A program made the position numbers and the translations under genes. The notes beneath the pieces were generated by a model, which saw only the letters and a list, made by a program, of their open reading frames with translations, did no database searches and had not been told where the DNA came from. A DNA stretch of 64,000 nucleotides from Spirochaetia bacterium. GTDB taxonomy: Bacteria > Spirochaetota > Spirochaetia > Treponematales > Treponemataceae. The DNA is taken from the NCBI GenBank assembly GCA_900769985.1, contig CAAGIS010000140.1, positions 1-64,000 on the forward strand, written 5' to 3'. Positions 1-7,045 of the stretch are shown piece by piece (the stretch's first letter is position 1; each line of letters opens with the position of its first letter).

Positions 1-588
1 ATCGATCGGTACGGATTCGGGCTTGCAATTCAGACAAAGTCGGACAGAATTTTGCGCGACATTGATCTTTTAAAATCAATTAACAGAAAAGCAAAATGCG
101 TTGTCCAGATGACGCTTACGACTGCGGACGACAGTTTATGCCGCATAATCGAACCGAATGTCTGCGCAACAAGCAGGCGCATTGAAGTGCTGAACATTAT
201 GCGCGACTGTGGAATTCCGACGGTTGTGTGGCTTGACCCGTTTTTGCCGCATATAAACGACACGATGGAAAATTTTTCTTTACTTATGAAAAGCTGCATT
301 CAGGCAAACGTGCGCGGAATTATCTGCTTTGGAATCGGGCTTACGCTAAGGAACGGAAACCGCGAATATTTTTACGATGCACTGGATACGCACTTTCCGA
401 GACTTTCTGAAAAGTACAGGCAGGAATTTAAAAACAATTACGTTGTTACAAGCAGGAACAACAGAAAAATAATGGATTTTTTCTATACTACCTGCCGTGC
501 GCACAACATACTCTGCACCCCGGATGAATGTTTTTCATACCTGCACCATTTTCCAGAAGAAGAACCTTTGCAACTGGAGTTGTTTTAA
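1..588 (+). CDS. Radical SAM protein, SPL/photolyase-like family, C-terminal part
   Basis: The frame is open from base 1, so this is the C-terminal ~195 residues of a gene that starts outside the window; an internal TTG at 52 is not the start. The visible part reads GFGLAIQTKSD, then VQMTLTTADD and RRIEVLNIMRDCGIPTVVW, the later strands of the TIM barrel in SPL-type radical SAM proteins (spore photolyase relatives of unknown substrate). The CxxxCxxC cluster motif would lie upstream and cannot be seen. The protein ends in an acidic tail (EEEPLQLELF). Family call is by recall of the barrel pattern; the substrate is unknown. Confidence 0.75.
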   Translation: MDRYGFGLAIQTKSDRILRDIDLLKSINRKAKCVVQMTLTTADDSLCRIIEPNVCATSRRIEVLNIMRDCGIPTVVWLDPFLPHINDTMENFSLLMKSCIQANVRGIICFGIGLTLRNGNREYFYDALDTHFPRLSEKYRQEFKNNYVVTSRNNRKIMDFFYTTCRAHNILCTPDECFSYLHHFPEEEPLQLELF

Positions 589-616
589 GTGAAGGGAAGA
601 TTAAGGGTTGAAGCGA

Positions 617-904
617 TTACAGCATTGCGACTTTCAGCTGCTTGCCGAATACAGAAGCAACTTTTTGCAATGTAGATAATCTTATGTCTTCGGAATGATT
701 TTCCATTCTTGAAATGACGCTCTTCTTTGTATCAAGTTTTTCTGCAAGTTCTTCCTGTGTCATTCCGTTTTCGATACGCATTGTTTTTATCATCATTCCG
801 ATTTTAAATTCTTCGTAGCCTGAATCAAATCCTTTTGCAAATTCAACATCATTTTCTTTTTTCTGAGAAATATAGTCATCTAAATCAAAAGTACGTTCGT
901 TCAT
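617..904 (-). CDS. higA: HigA-type antitoxin, XRE helix-turn-helix
   Basis: A 95-residue protein with an XRE/Cro helix-turn-helix at about residues 37-92 (MTQEELAEKLDTKKSVISRM). The N-terminal 35 residues are acidic and probably neutralise the toxin encoded just upstream. Its ATG overlaps the toxin stop by one base (TAATG), so translation is coupled. Toxin-first order is the usual higBA layout. Known members of this family bind their own promoter; a long palindrome at 1257-1286 is the likely site. Function is inferred from family and pairing. Confidence 0.85.
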   Translation of the reverse strand: MNERTFDLDDYISQKKENDVEFAKGFDSGYEEFKIGMMIKTMRIENGMTQEELAEKLDTKKSVISRMENHSEDIRLSTLQKVASVFGKQLKVAML

Positions 905-1254
905 TATATGCCACCTCTCTTAATAAAATCTTTCATTCGTTCTTCGCAAATATCAAGCTCGGTTTTAGGAGTTTTCTGTGTTTTCTTTTGAAAGCCGTTT
1001 GTAAGAATTACGATATTTCCGTTATAAAAGAATCCTAAAAGCCGGTAAATATTTCCGCCGATTTGTATTCTGACTTCGTAAAAATCGGTATTTGTTATCT
1101 TTTTAAAATACGTTGCGGGAACTTTCTCAAGTTCCTGTACTGCTTTAAGAACCCATACAATTTTTTGGGCAACTTTTACAGGCTGTAAATCTATAAACTC
1201 TGCGACAGGACACTTTCCTTCTGAAGTTTTATAGAATGTCACTTTTCTGTACAT
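904..1254 (-). CDS. higB: HigB-type toxin, RelE/ParE superfamily (phage Gp49-like)
   Basis: A 116-residue basic protein starting MYRKVTFYKTSEGKCPVAEF, with KVPATYFKKI and YEVRIQIGGNIYRLLGFF in the middle and VILTNGFQKKTQKTP near the end, the standard pattern of HigB/Gp49-like mRNA endoribonuclease toxins. It lies directly upstream of an XRE antitoxin with a one-base overlap. There is no Shine-Dalgarno sequence: a TAACAT -10 box (1266-1261) ends six bases before the ATG and a TTGACA -35 lies 18 bp further up, so the mRNA may be leaderless. Toxicity and target are inferred from the family. Confidence 0.85.
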   Translation of the reverse strand: MYRKVTFYKTSEGKCPVAEFIDLQPVKVAQKIVWVLKAVQELEKVPATYFKKITNTDFYEVRIQIGGNIYRLLGFFYNGNIVILTNGFQKKTQKTPKTELDICEERMKDFIKRGGI

Positions 1255-1256
1255 AT

Positions 1257-1290
1257 CAATATGTTAGCATATTTGCTAACATATTGTCAA
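1257..1290 (-). promoter_or_regulatory. higBA promoter overlapped by a 13-bp-arm palindromic operator
   Basis: Left arm 1257-1269 and right arm 1274-1286 are perfect reverse complements around a 4-base spacer (TATT). The promoter TTGACA (1290-1285) - 18 bp - TAACAT (1266-1261) lies over this palindrome, so a bound antitoxin would block RNA polymerase. The sequence is seen; autoregulation is inferred from known HigA behaviour. Confidence 0.75.
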
Positions 1291-1308
1291 ACGTCGAAAC
1301 AGCGCGAA

Positions 1309-2067
1309 TTACTCCCACTTAAAGAAGTTTATCGTAATGATGCTGCACACAAGCATAATCAAAATCATTACAATTACCGGAACGATGACATTGCCGGATG
1401 CAAGGCCAAGGCTTGCGTTTTTTAGGATTTTTATTCCCTGCGTTAAAGGCATGATGTCAGCAATTTTTTGAAGGTTTAAAGGCATTACTTCATACGGTAA
1501 AGTTGCGCCGGAAAAAATCAGCATCGGAAAATACAAAAGGCTTGCAATAATTCCTGCTGTCTTTGAATCTTTTGAAACGCCTCCTGCCATCATTCCTATG
1601 CTGAACATAGTAATCATTACTAAAAGATATCCTACAAAAAATACTGCAAAGTTTCCTTTCATTCTGAAACCGAAAAAGCAAAATGCAGCGGCAAACAGGC
1701 TGATTAAAGAAACAAGCGCGTAAAAAATATACATCGAAACTTCTACGGCAAGTACAAGTGACGGACTTACAGGCGTTACCTGATAGCGTTTTAAAATATG
1801 TTTTGCGCGGTAATCAGAAATTACAAGCGGAAGTCCCATAACGCCGCCTGCGCAGATTGAAATAGTGCACAGCGCGCCGAACGACTGCTCAAGAAAAGTA
1901 TACGGCGCACCTTCAAACGCAGGCTTTTGTCCAAAAACAAGTCCTAAAATTACAAGAACTACAAGCGGCATTATTACTGCAAAAATCAGCATGTCCATTC
2001 CGCGAAAGCTCATCTTCAATTCGTTTTTAAGTAAAGTTCTGAATGTTTTGAATGTGTTAAAAGTCAT
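1309..2067 (-). CDS. ABC-2 type transporter permease
   Basis: About 252 residues with roughly six hydrophobic segments, the first starting near MLIFAVIMPLVVLVILGLVFG. The pattern GVMGLPLVISDYRAKHILKR followed by YQVTPVSPS is typical of ABC-2 permeases of drug or antibiotic exporters. The start is taken at the ATG at 2067, because the ATG at 2079 lies inside the GGGAG ribosome-binding site of the second one. It follows its ATPase by about 30 bases and is the last gene of the operon that begins with the regulators at 4201 and 3768. Substrate unknown. Confidence 0.85.
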   Translation of the reverse strand: MTFNTFKTFRTLLKNELKMSFRGMDMLIFAVIMPLVVLVILGLVFGQKPAFEGAPYTFLEQSFGALCTISICAGGVMGLPLVISDYRAKHILKRYQVTPVSPSLVLAVEVSMYIFYALVSLISLFAAAFCFFGFRMKGNFAVFFVGYLLVMITMFSIGMMAGGVSKDSKTAGIIASLLYFPMLIFSGATLPYEVMPLNLQKIADIMPLTQGIKILKNASLGLASGNVIVPVIVMILIMLVCSIITINFFKWE

Positions 2068-2099
2068 TTTTTCTCCCATAATAATCTGTTAAAAATCTG

Positions 2100-2807
2100 T
2101 TATTCCTCTGTGAACCAAAGGTATGCGTCTTCAAATTTTTCTTTTCCGCTTTCCTGTTTTGCCTGAGCGACTGTTCCTGAAAATACGGTTTTTCCTTTTT
2201 TCAAAATCAAGATTTGGTCGCAGAGAGCTTCTACTTCGTCCATAAAATGAGAAGTCAGAAGAATTGAAAGCCCGCGTTTTTTCAAAGATTCCAGAATTTT
2301 CCAGACGTCACGCCTTGAGCGCGCATCAAGACCTGTAGTAAGTTCGTCTAAAAATACGACTTCAGGATTTGGGAGCAGGGCAAGAACTATAAAAAGCCTT
2401 TGCCTTTCTCCGCCTGACAAATCTTTTACAAAGCTGTTTACCTTGTCTGCAATTCCAAAGTCAGAAAGCAGTTTTTTGTAATCATTCGGATTTTTGTAAA
2501 CGCAGGCAGTGTTTTCGCACAGTTCAGAAACTTTTATAAGTTCCTGATATTTTGCCTCTTGAAACTGAACGCCTGTTTTTTCAAAAACGTCTGTCCTGTC
2601 TTTTACCGGATTTTTACCAAGAATAAAAACTTCGCCACAGTCCATTTTCTTTGTTCCCAAAATGCACTCAAGGCTTGTGCTTTTGCCGGCTCCGTTTGCG
2701 CCAAGCAGTCCGAACACGCTTCCCTTTAGAACAGTAAAACTCAAGTTGTCGACTGCAACGTATTCGCCGTACGTTTTGGTAAGATTCTTTACAGTGATTG
2801 CATTCAT
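2100..2807 (-). CDS. ABC transporter ATP-binding protein, drug-export type
   Basis: 235 residues. Walker A GANGAGKS at 36-43, Q-loop region near residue 82, signature LSGGERQ at 130-136, Walker B VVFLDE at 150-155 and switch histidine in LTSHFMDE. The motif after Walker B reads DELTTGLD, with Leu where DEPT is usual; all catalytic residues are otherwise present. It pairs with the downstream permease, presumably as a dimeric exporter. A GAGG ribosome-binding site precedes the ATG. The dual-MerR gene lies 139 bp upstream on the same strand, which suggests drug-responsive control. Confidence 0.9.
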   Translation of the reverse strand: MNAITVKNLTKTYGEYVAVDNLSFTVLKGSVFGLLGANGAGKSTSLECILGTKKMDCGEVFILGKNPVKDRTDVFEKTGVQFQEAKYQELIKVSELCENTACVYKNPNDYKKLLSDFGIADKVNSFVKDLSGGERQRLFIVLALLPNPEVVFLDELTTGLDARSRRDVWKILESLKKRGLSILLTSHFMDEVEALCDQILILKKGKTVFSGTVAQAKQESGKEKFEDAYLWFTEE

Positions 2808-2846
2808 TTTTTTACCTCGCTTTTATGAGAAATCTTAGCGCATTCA

Positions 2847-2875
2847 AAAACTCTGGTGTGCAAGTGGAGGGTTTT
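2847..2875 (-). promoter_or_regulatory. Imperfect dyad upstream of the ABC exporter, possible MerR-type operator
   Basis: In the 139-bp gap between the MerR gene and the ATPase, AAAACTCT (2847-2854) and AGGGTTTT (2868-2875) form 8-bp arms with one mismatch around 13 bases. MerR-family regulators bind dyads of this size between the -35 and -10 boxes. No convincing -35/-10 pair with the expected wide spacing could be fixed, so this is tentative. Confidence 0.3.
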
Positions 2876-2946
2876 AAAATTTGATTTTTTGTTTACAGCT
2901 CTCTTCGGAAGGCTCTTGCGAGGATGGATTTCTTTAGCAGGTCGAT

Positions 2947-3768
2947 TTATTCCAGCGCTTTAATTTCGTTCAGAATGTTGATTACTTCGCGGGCATTTTC
3001 TTCTGCCTTTTCAAGTGAAAAGACAAGTCTGTCACACACAGAAACAATGTCTTCGTTTTCTTCGGGTGTATTCAAGGCTTTAAGAATGTCTTTCTGGTTT
3101 TTGTTTATTCTGTATTCAAGGGCATTCAGCATTCGTAAAATTGCAGACAGAGAATAATTTGCGCACCTGAGCGAACGGATTATTTTAAGGCGGTTTATGT
3201 CATCTGCGTCATAAATCCTGTAGCCGTTTTTCTTTCGCTTTACTTTAAGAAGTCCGTTCATTTCCCAGTTTCGGATTGTGTCTATCGTAAGGTTCAGTTC
3301 AGTGGCTGCTTCGGAACGTTTTAAAAATGTTTTTTCACTTTCTGACGTTCCGAAGTCTTTATAAGTTCCGCTGAATTTTGCACTGTGTTTTTTTTTGTTC
3401 GCATTATTTTGAAAATCGGCTTTGTAAAGTTCTTCGCAGATTTTTGCAGCTTCTTTTGCGTTCTGCTTTTCGCGTTCTGCAATCAAAATGTATTCCTGTG
3501 CAAGCAGAATCGCTTCGTCAAACCGGCATTGCGCGGAAAGTTTTACGACATTTACGATGCGGCTTCTGAGTCCTGACTGCATGACTTCTATCTGAAACGC
3601 TTTTCTGAGGAGCGCAATCTGCTTTAAGTGAATGTCAGTAAAAATGCGGTAGCCGTTTGGTTTTCGCAATGGCTTTTGAATAAGTCCCCATTCTTCGTAT
3701 TTTCTTACTGTGTTGGGGTGGACTCCTGCGCTTTTTGCAATCTGGCTTGTGGTGTATGTTCCGGTCAT
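2947..3768 (-). CDS. Transcriptional regulator with two MerR helix-turn-helix domains
   Basis: 273 residues. The first MerR DNA-binding domain covers about residues 5-75 (TTSQIAKSAGVHPNTVRKYE, NGYRIFTD); a second covers about 147-216 (FLKRSEAATELNLTIDTIRN, NGYRIYDADD). Between them is a helical, charged stretch and after the second a short helix ending EIKALE. No separate C-terminal drug-binding domain is evident. It starts 22 bases after the XRE-AbrB gene and precedes an ABC exporter on the same strand, so it probably controls that exporter. Ordinary MerR proteins carry one such domain and dimerise; two in one chain could let a monomer cover a dyad. Confidence 0.85.
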   Translation of the reverse strand: MTGTYTTSQIAKSAGVHPNTVRKYEEWGLIQKPLRKPNGYRIFTDIHLKQIALLRKAFQIEVMQSGLRSRIVNVVKLSAQCRFDEAILLAQEYILIAEREKQNAKEAAKICEELYKADFQNNANKKKHSAKFSGTYKDFGTSESEKTFLKRSEAATELNLTIDTIRNWEMNGLLKVKRKKNGYRIYDADDINRLKIIRSLRCANYSLSAILRMLNALEYRINKNQKDILKALNTPEENEDIVSVCDRLVFSLEKAEENAREVINILNEIKALE

Positions 3769-3790
3769 TTTGTTAAAATCAGAGTGAAAT

Positions 3791-4201
3791 TTATTTTGAA
3801 ATCTGTTCTATAAGTGCAAGAAAATTTTTTTCTTTGATGACGGCAATTCCCTGCAGTTCATCACCGAGCAGGATAAGGTTGTCACCAGGATTTATGTCAA
3901 ACACTTTCCGGGCTTTTGCAGGAAGTGTTATCTGACCTTTTTCGCCGACTGTTACGACACCGAATGCGTATTTTCCTTTAGGCGGAATTCCGAGTGAAGG
4001 GGAAGTCTTTTCAAAATTAACAAGGTCGTCAATGCTGACATTGAAAAGTTCAGCAAGAAGTTTTGTCTTTTCTATGTCGGGCAGGGATTCGCCTGTTTCC
4101 CATTTTGAAATTGTCTGCCTTGAAACATTCAGTTTTTCTGCAAGTTCTTCCTGTGAAATATTTTTGAGTTTGCGCAAGTGAATTAAATTTTCGCTGAACA
4201 T
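3791..4201 (-). CDS. XRE helix-turn-helix / AbrB (SpoVT-type) fusion regulator
   Basis: 136 residues. Residues 6-60 are a classic XRE domain (ISQEELAEKLNVSRQTISKW). Residues 83-125 are an AbrB/SpoVT swapped-hairpin DNA-binding domain (GEKGQITLPAKARKVF, NPGDNLILLGDE). It is the first gene of the leftward operon containing the dual-MerR regulator and the ABC exporter. A 15-bp-arm inverted repeat lies 20-70 bases upstream of its ATG and may be its own operator. A weak AAGG ribosome-binding site is present. The effector is unknown. Confidence 0.85.
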   Translation of the reverse strand: MFSENLIHLRKLKNISQEELAEKLNVSRQTISKWETGESLPDIEKTKLLAELFNVSIDDLVNFEKTSPSLGIPPKGKYAFGVVTVGEKGQITLPAKARKVFDINPGDNLILLGDELQGIAVIKEKNFLALIEQISK

Positions 4202-4219
4202 ATTTTTCTGCCTTGTTAT

Positions 4220-4269
4220 TTACGGAAGTGCTGATTAACACTTGAAGCGATTACTCAGCACTTCCGTAA
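4220..4269 (-). repeat. 15-bp-arm inverted repeat; first copy of a 27-nt repeated core
   Basis: Perfect arms 4220-4234 and 4255-4269 flank a 20-base loop. Bases 4224-4250 match 23115-23141 at 26 of 27 positions, the only difference being G/A at the 21st base. The core has its own short stem (AAGTG/CACTT). Here it sits just upstream of the XRE-AbrB start codon. It may be an operator or a dispersed small repeat. Confidence 0.7.
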
Positions 4270-4282
4270 TCTTGATTGAATT

Positions 4283-5368
4283 TCAAACTGCTGATTTTTT
4301 TTCTTTTTTTATTCCGAGTACGCACCATCTTAAAAACGGAACGTTCGAAATAATTATGTTCAAAATCCAGCTGCCGAAAAATGCTGAAACTGTAACTATA
4401 AGATAAGACGGCAATGCTGGAACTGACGTATATTTATTTAACAAATATGCTGCGGCTGACAGCGGAAGATAATGAAAAATGTAAAGCGCAAAACTGTGCG
4501 TTCTCATAAAATGGAACAGCGAGTTTGTTTTGTTCAAATAGCGTTTTGCACCGCCTAAGATTGCAAGGCATGAAAACCACATAAAAGCAATTGCAACCGG
4601 ATTGTTTACGACTGGAGGTTCGACGTAACTTTGTCCGAAATAAAGATAAACGTAAAAAGCGCCGAGAATTACTGCAATGCACGCAAACGGAATAAAAAAT
4701 CTGCTGACTTTTTCAATTACGCAATCGTGCGAAAAAACAAAGTAGCCTGTAAAAAATGCAAAGCCGTAAATTCCAAAACGATAGACGACAATTATTGGAG
4801 TGTTCAAAATATGTGAAGCACCGTATGATGCAATTCCGAGCAGAAGAACGACTGCAATGTTTGATTTTCCGCAGAAATTGTAGAACCTGTCGTTTTTGTC
4901 AAGTCTGCGAACGACAATCAGCAACACAGAAAAAATCCATAGCATTTGGATGAACCAAAGTACGCCTGTTCCTGAAAATGCCATTATCGGATATAACGCA
5001 AGCTTTGGAAAATCTTTCGGAAAATTTACAAATGCGTTACTTATTGCCATGTTAAAGTAGCCCTGAATCCATTGAAATACAAAAAGCGCAAGTGTCGAAG
5101 GAACTAAAAGTTTTCGTGTCCGCGATTTTAAAAATTCTTTTTTGCTGTGATTTTCAAGAAAGGCGCGCGAACATATTCCTGCAACGATAAACAGTATTAC
5201 CATGAACCAGGGATATAAAATGTATTGCACCGCATCCTGCGCCTGAAACTCAGAAAAAGGTCCTATAACGCCTGCCGTACAGATTCCGTTGTAAATATAA
5301 ATTATATGATAAATTACGACAAGAAAAACTGTAATCCAACGGATATTGTCAATGTAGTGTTTTCTCAT
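4283..5368 (-). CDS. Acyltransferase 3 family membrane protein
   Basis: 361 residues starting YIDNIRWITVFLVVIYHI, with about ten hydrophobic segments spread along the chain, typical of the acyltransferase-3 family (OafA, MdoC and relatives), which O-acylate surface sugars or small molecules from acyl-CoA. The early Arg and the His in VIYHI match conserved residues of the family. An AAAGG ribosome-binding site lies upstream of the ATG. It sits alone, divergent from the gene at 5566, so neighbours do not reveal the acceptor. Confidence 0.8.
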   Translation of the reverse strand: MRKHYIDNIRWITVFLVVIYHIIYIYNGICTAGVIGPFSEFQAQDAVQYILYPWFMVILFIVAGICSRAFLENHSKKEFLKSRTRKLLVPSTLALFVFQWIQGYFNMAISNAFVNFPKDFPKLALYPIMAFSGTGVLWFIQMLWIFSVLLIVVRRLDKNDRFYNFCGKSNIAVVLLLGIASYGASHILNTPIIVVYRFGIYGFAFFTGYFVFSHDCVIEKVSRFFIPFACIAVILGAFYVYLYFGQSYVEPPVVNNPVAIAFMWFSCLAILGGAKRYLNKTNSLFHFMRTHSFALYIFHYLPLSAAAYLLNKYTSVPALPSYLIVTVSAFFGSWILNIIISNVPFLRWCVLGIKKEKKSAV

Positions 5369-5481
5369 ATTTTTTCTACCTTTGCAATTTTTTTTAACAA
5401 TTTGTAATAGTGTAACAGCAAAGTTTATAAAATTCCAGCAATTTATTTTTACATAAAGCTGCGCCGGTTGTTAAAAAAAGT

Positions 5482-5505
5482 GGAACTTAACAAAGCGGAA
5501 GTTCC
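5482..5505. repeat. 7-bp-arm inverted repeat between divergent genes
   Basis: GGAACTT (5482-5488) and AAGTTCC (5499-5505) around ten bases, in the 197-bp gap between the acyltransferase and the gene at 5566. It could be an operator; no regulator is implied by position. Confidence 0.4.
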
Positions 5506-5530
5506 CTCAAAATTAACTGAACAATTTTTT

Positions 5531-5559
5531 TTGAAAATTTTTTTATAGTTTAGTATAAT
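5531..5559 (+). promoter_or_regulatory. Sigma70-like promoter placed for a leaderless transcript
   Basis: TTGAAA (5531-5536) - 17 bp - TATAAT (5554-5559). The ATG of the next gene begins at 5566, six bases after the -10 box, where transcription would normally start, and no ribosome-binding site fits in between. Confidence 0.75.
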
Positions 5560-5565
5560 GGAACT

Positions 5566-6084
5566 ATGGCAGATATAAAATCAATGTCAAGCATAATTTC
5601 TAATTTTTCAAAAAAGTTTTCGCAATTCAATAAAACCGAAAATAGGGAAATTATCTGCAAAAAAAGTCCTGACAAAATTCTTCAGGAAAAAATCACGGCT
5701 TCTGAAAATGAGCGGAAACTGAAATTGCAAAAAGATTTTTCTGCATATTTAAATCCTGTTACGCAGGATATCGAATCTGACGAAGAATTTCTTTTAAAAG
5801 CATTTGAACTTTTCAGGCAGATTTCTGCAGTGACAGAAAAATATTCTGACGGGAAAACGCATCTTGCAGATATAAAAATAGCCAGCCCGATTTGCAGTAA
5901 AAGTGAATATACGCAGAAAAATAAATTTTCTTTTTTAAGGCTCTGGTTTTTGCAGAAAAATGCAGATGCAGATTTTGTTCCTGTAATTATATGCGAAGAT
6001 ATAAAATTTTATCTTTCTTTCATAAAAAAAGATGATTATGAATTCTCCGTTTTTGAAAAAGAAATCATGCAGGCGCTGTCATAA
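5566..6084 (+). CDS. Hypothetical protein, 172 residues
   Basis: No family is recognised. The protein is rich in Lys, Glu, Ser and Phe. The first half looks helical and charged (KILQEKITASENERKLKLQK); the second half has alternating hydrophobic strands (ADFVPVIICEDIKFYLSF). No signal peptide or membrane segment is seen, so it is probably cytoplasmic. Its promoter is excellent and suggests a leaderless mRNA. It converges with recR, with a 16-bp gap between the two stop codons. Coding status is supported by the promoter, ATG and uninterrupted frame. Confidence 0.65.
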   Translation: MADIKSMSSIISNFSKKFSQFNKTENREIICKKSPDKILQEKITASENERKLKLQKDFSAYLNPVTQDIESDEEFLLKAFELFRQISAVTEKYSDGKTHLADIKIASPICSKSEYTQKNKFSFLRLWFLQKNADADFVPVIICEDIKFYLSFIKKDDYEFSVFEKEIMQALS

Positions 6085-6100
6085 ATTCATAAAACGCACG

Positions 6101-6691
6101 CTATACTTCTGTCCTTCCCCTGAAACTTCTTGCAAGAGTAAGTTTGTCTGCATATTCAAGATCACCGCCCACAGGAAGCCCCGAAGCAAGTCTTGTTACT
6201 TTTGTTCCTGTTGCAGAAGCGATAATCCGCTGCAAATAAAGAGCTGTCGTATCTCCTTCAACAGTCGGATTTGTCGCGATGATTACTTCCTGAATGTTTC
6301 CGTCTGTCAGCCGCTTTAAAAGCGAAGCGATATTCAGCTGGTCAGGACCAATCCCGTCAAGCGGAGAAATTACGCCTCCAAGAACATGAAACAGTCCTGT
6401 GTATTCATGCGCGCTTTCTATTGTCTGAACATCTTGCGGCTGTTCTACAACGCAGATTATCGAGCGGTCGCGCAAAGTATCAGTGCATATCGGGCATGGA
6501 TCGTTTTCTGTCCATGTTCCGCAAATTGAACACGGCTTTATTTTTTCTTGAAGAGAACTTAACTGCAAGGCAAATTTTTTTACATACGATGAATCTGCTT
6601 TTAAAATATAATTTACAAGTCGCCCGGCAGATTTTTTTCCGATACCGGGTAATCGTGAGAAGCTTTCTGTTAATTCGTCTATTGCGTTCAT
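6101..6691 (-). CDS. recR: Recombination mediator RecR
   Basis: 196 residues, the normal length. Helix-hairpin-helix at the N-terminus (FSRLPGIGKKSAGRLVNYIL), zinc-finger cysteines at 54, 57, 66 and 69 (CSICGTWTENDPCPIC), then a Toprim domain (IICVVEQPQDVQTIE) and GDTTALYL. RecR works with RecF/RecO to load RecA on gapped DNA. It follows ybaB and dnaX on the same strand, the conserved bacterial order dnaX-ybaB-recR, with 45 bases between ybaB and recR. Confidence 0.97.
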   Translation of the reverse strand: MNAIDELTESFSRLPGIGKKSAGRLVNYILKADSSYVKKFALQLSSLQEKIKPCSICGTWTENDPCPICTDTLRDRSIICVVEQPQDVQTIESAHEYTGLFHVLGGVISPLDGIGPDQLNIASLLKRLTDGNIQEVIIATNPTVEGDTTALYLQRIIASATGTKVTRLASGLPVGGDLEYADKLTLARSFRGRTEV

Positions 6692-6736
6692 TTTTTTTAA
6701 GGGATTAGTTATAAAGAATAAATGACATGGTAAAGT

Positions 6737-7045
6737 TTATAAACCTGGAATATTCATTCCGTTTAAAAGAGGACCATATTTTGCTTTTATGTTTTCCTGA
6801 ATTTTTGTCATTGCATCATGATGTGCTGCAATAATCAAATCCTGAAGCATCTGCACGTCACGTGGATCAACGCATATCGGATCAAGTTTTACGGAAACAA
6901 TTTCAAATTTTCCGTTTAGTGTTACATTGACAATATTTCCGCCAGAAGAACCTGTTGCAGTGATTTCTGCAAGTTCTTCCTGAATGTTGCCAAGCTGCTC
7001 TTTCATCGACTGAATGTTTTTCAGCATATCAAATGGATTCATCAT
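6737..7045 (-). CDS. YbaB/EbfC family nucleoid-associated protein
   Basis: 102 residues: NPFDMLKNIQSMKEQLGNIQ, an N-terminal helical region, then TGSSGGNIVNVTLNGKFEIV and VDPRDVQMLQDLIIAAHHDA, the standard YbaB/EbfC pattern. The family forms dimers that bind DNA; EbfC was named in Borrelia. The start overlaps the dnaX stop by four bases (ATGA), so the two are translationally coupled. Confidence 0.95.
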   Translation of the reverse strand: MMNPFDMLKNIQSMKEQLGNIQEELAEITATGSSGGNIVNVTLNGKFEIVSVKLDPICVDPRDVQMLQDLIIAAHHDAMTKIQENIKAKYGPLLNGMNIPGL

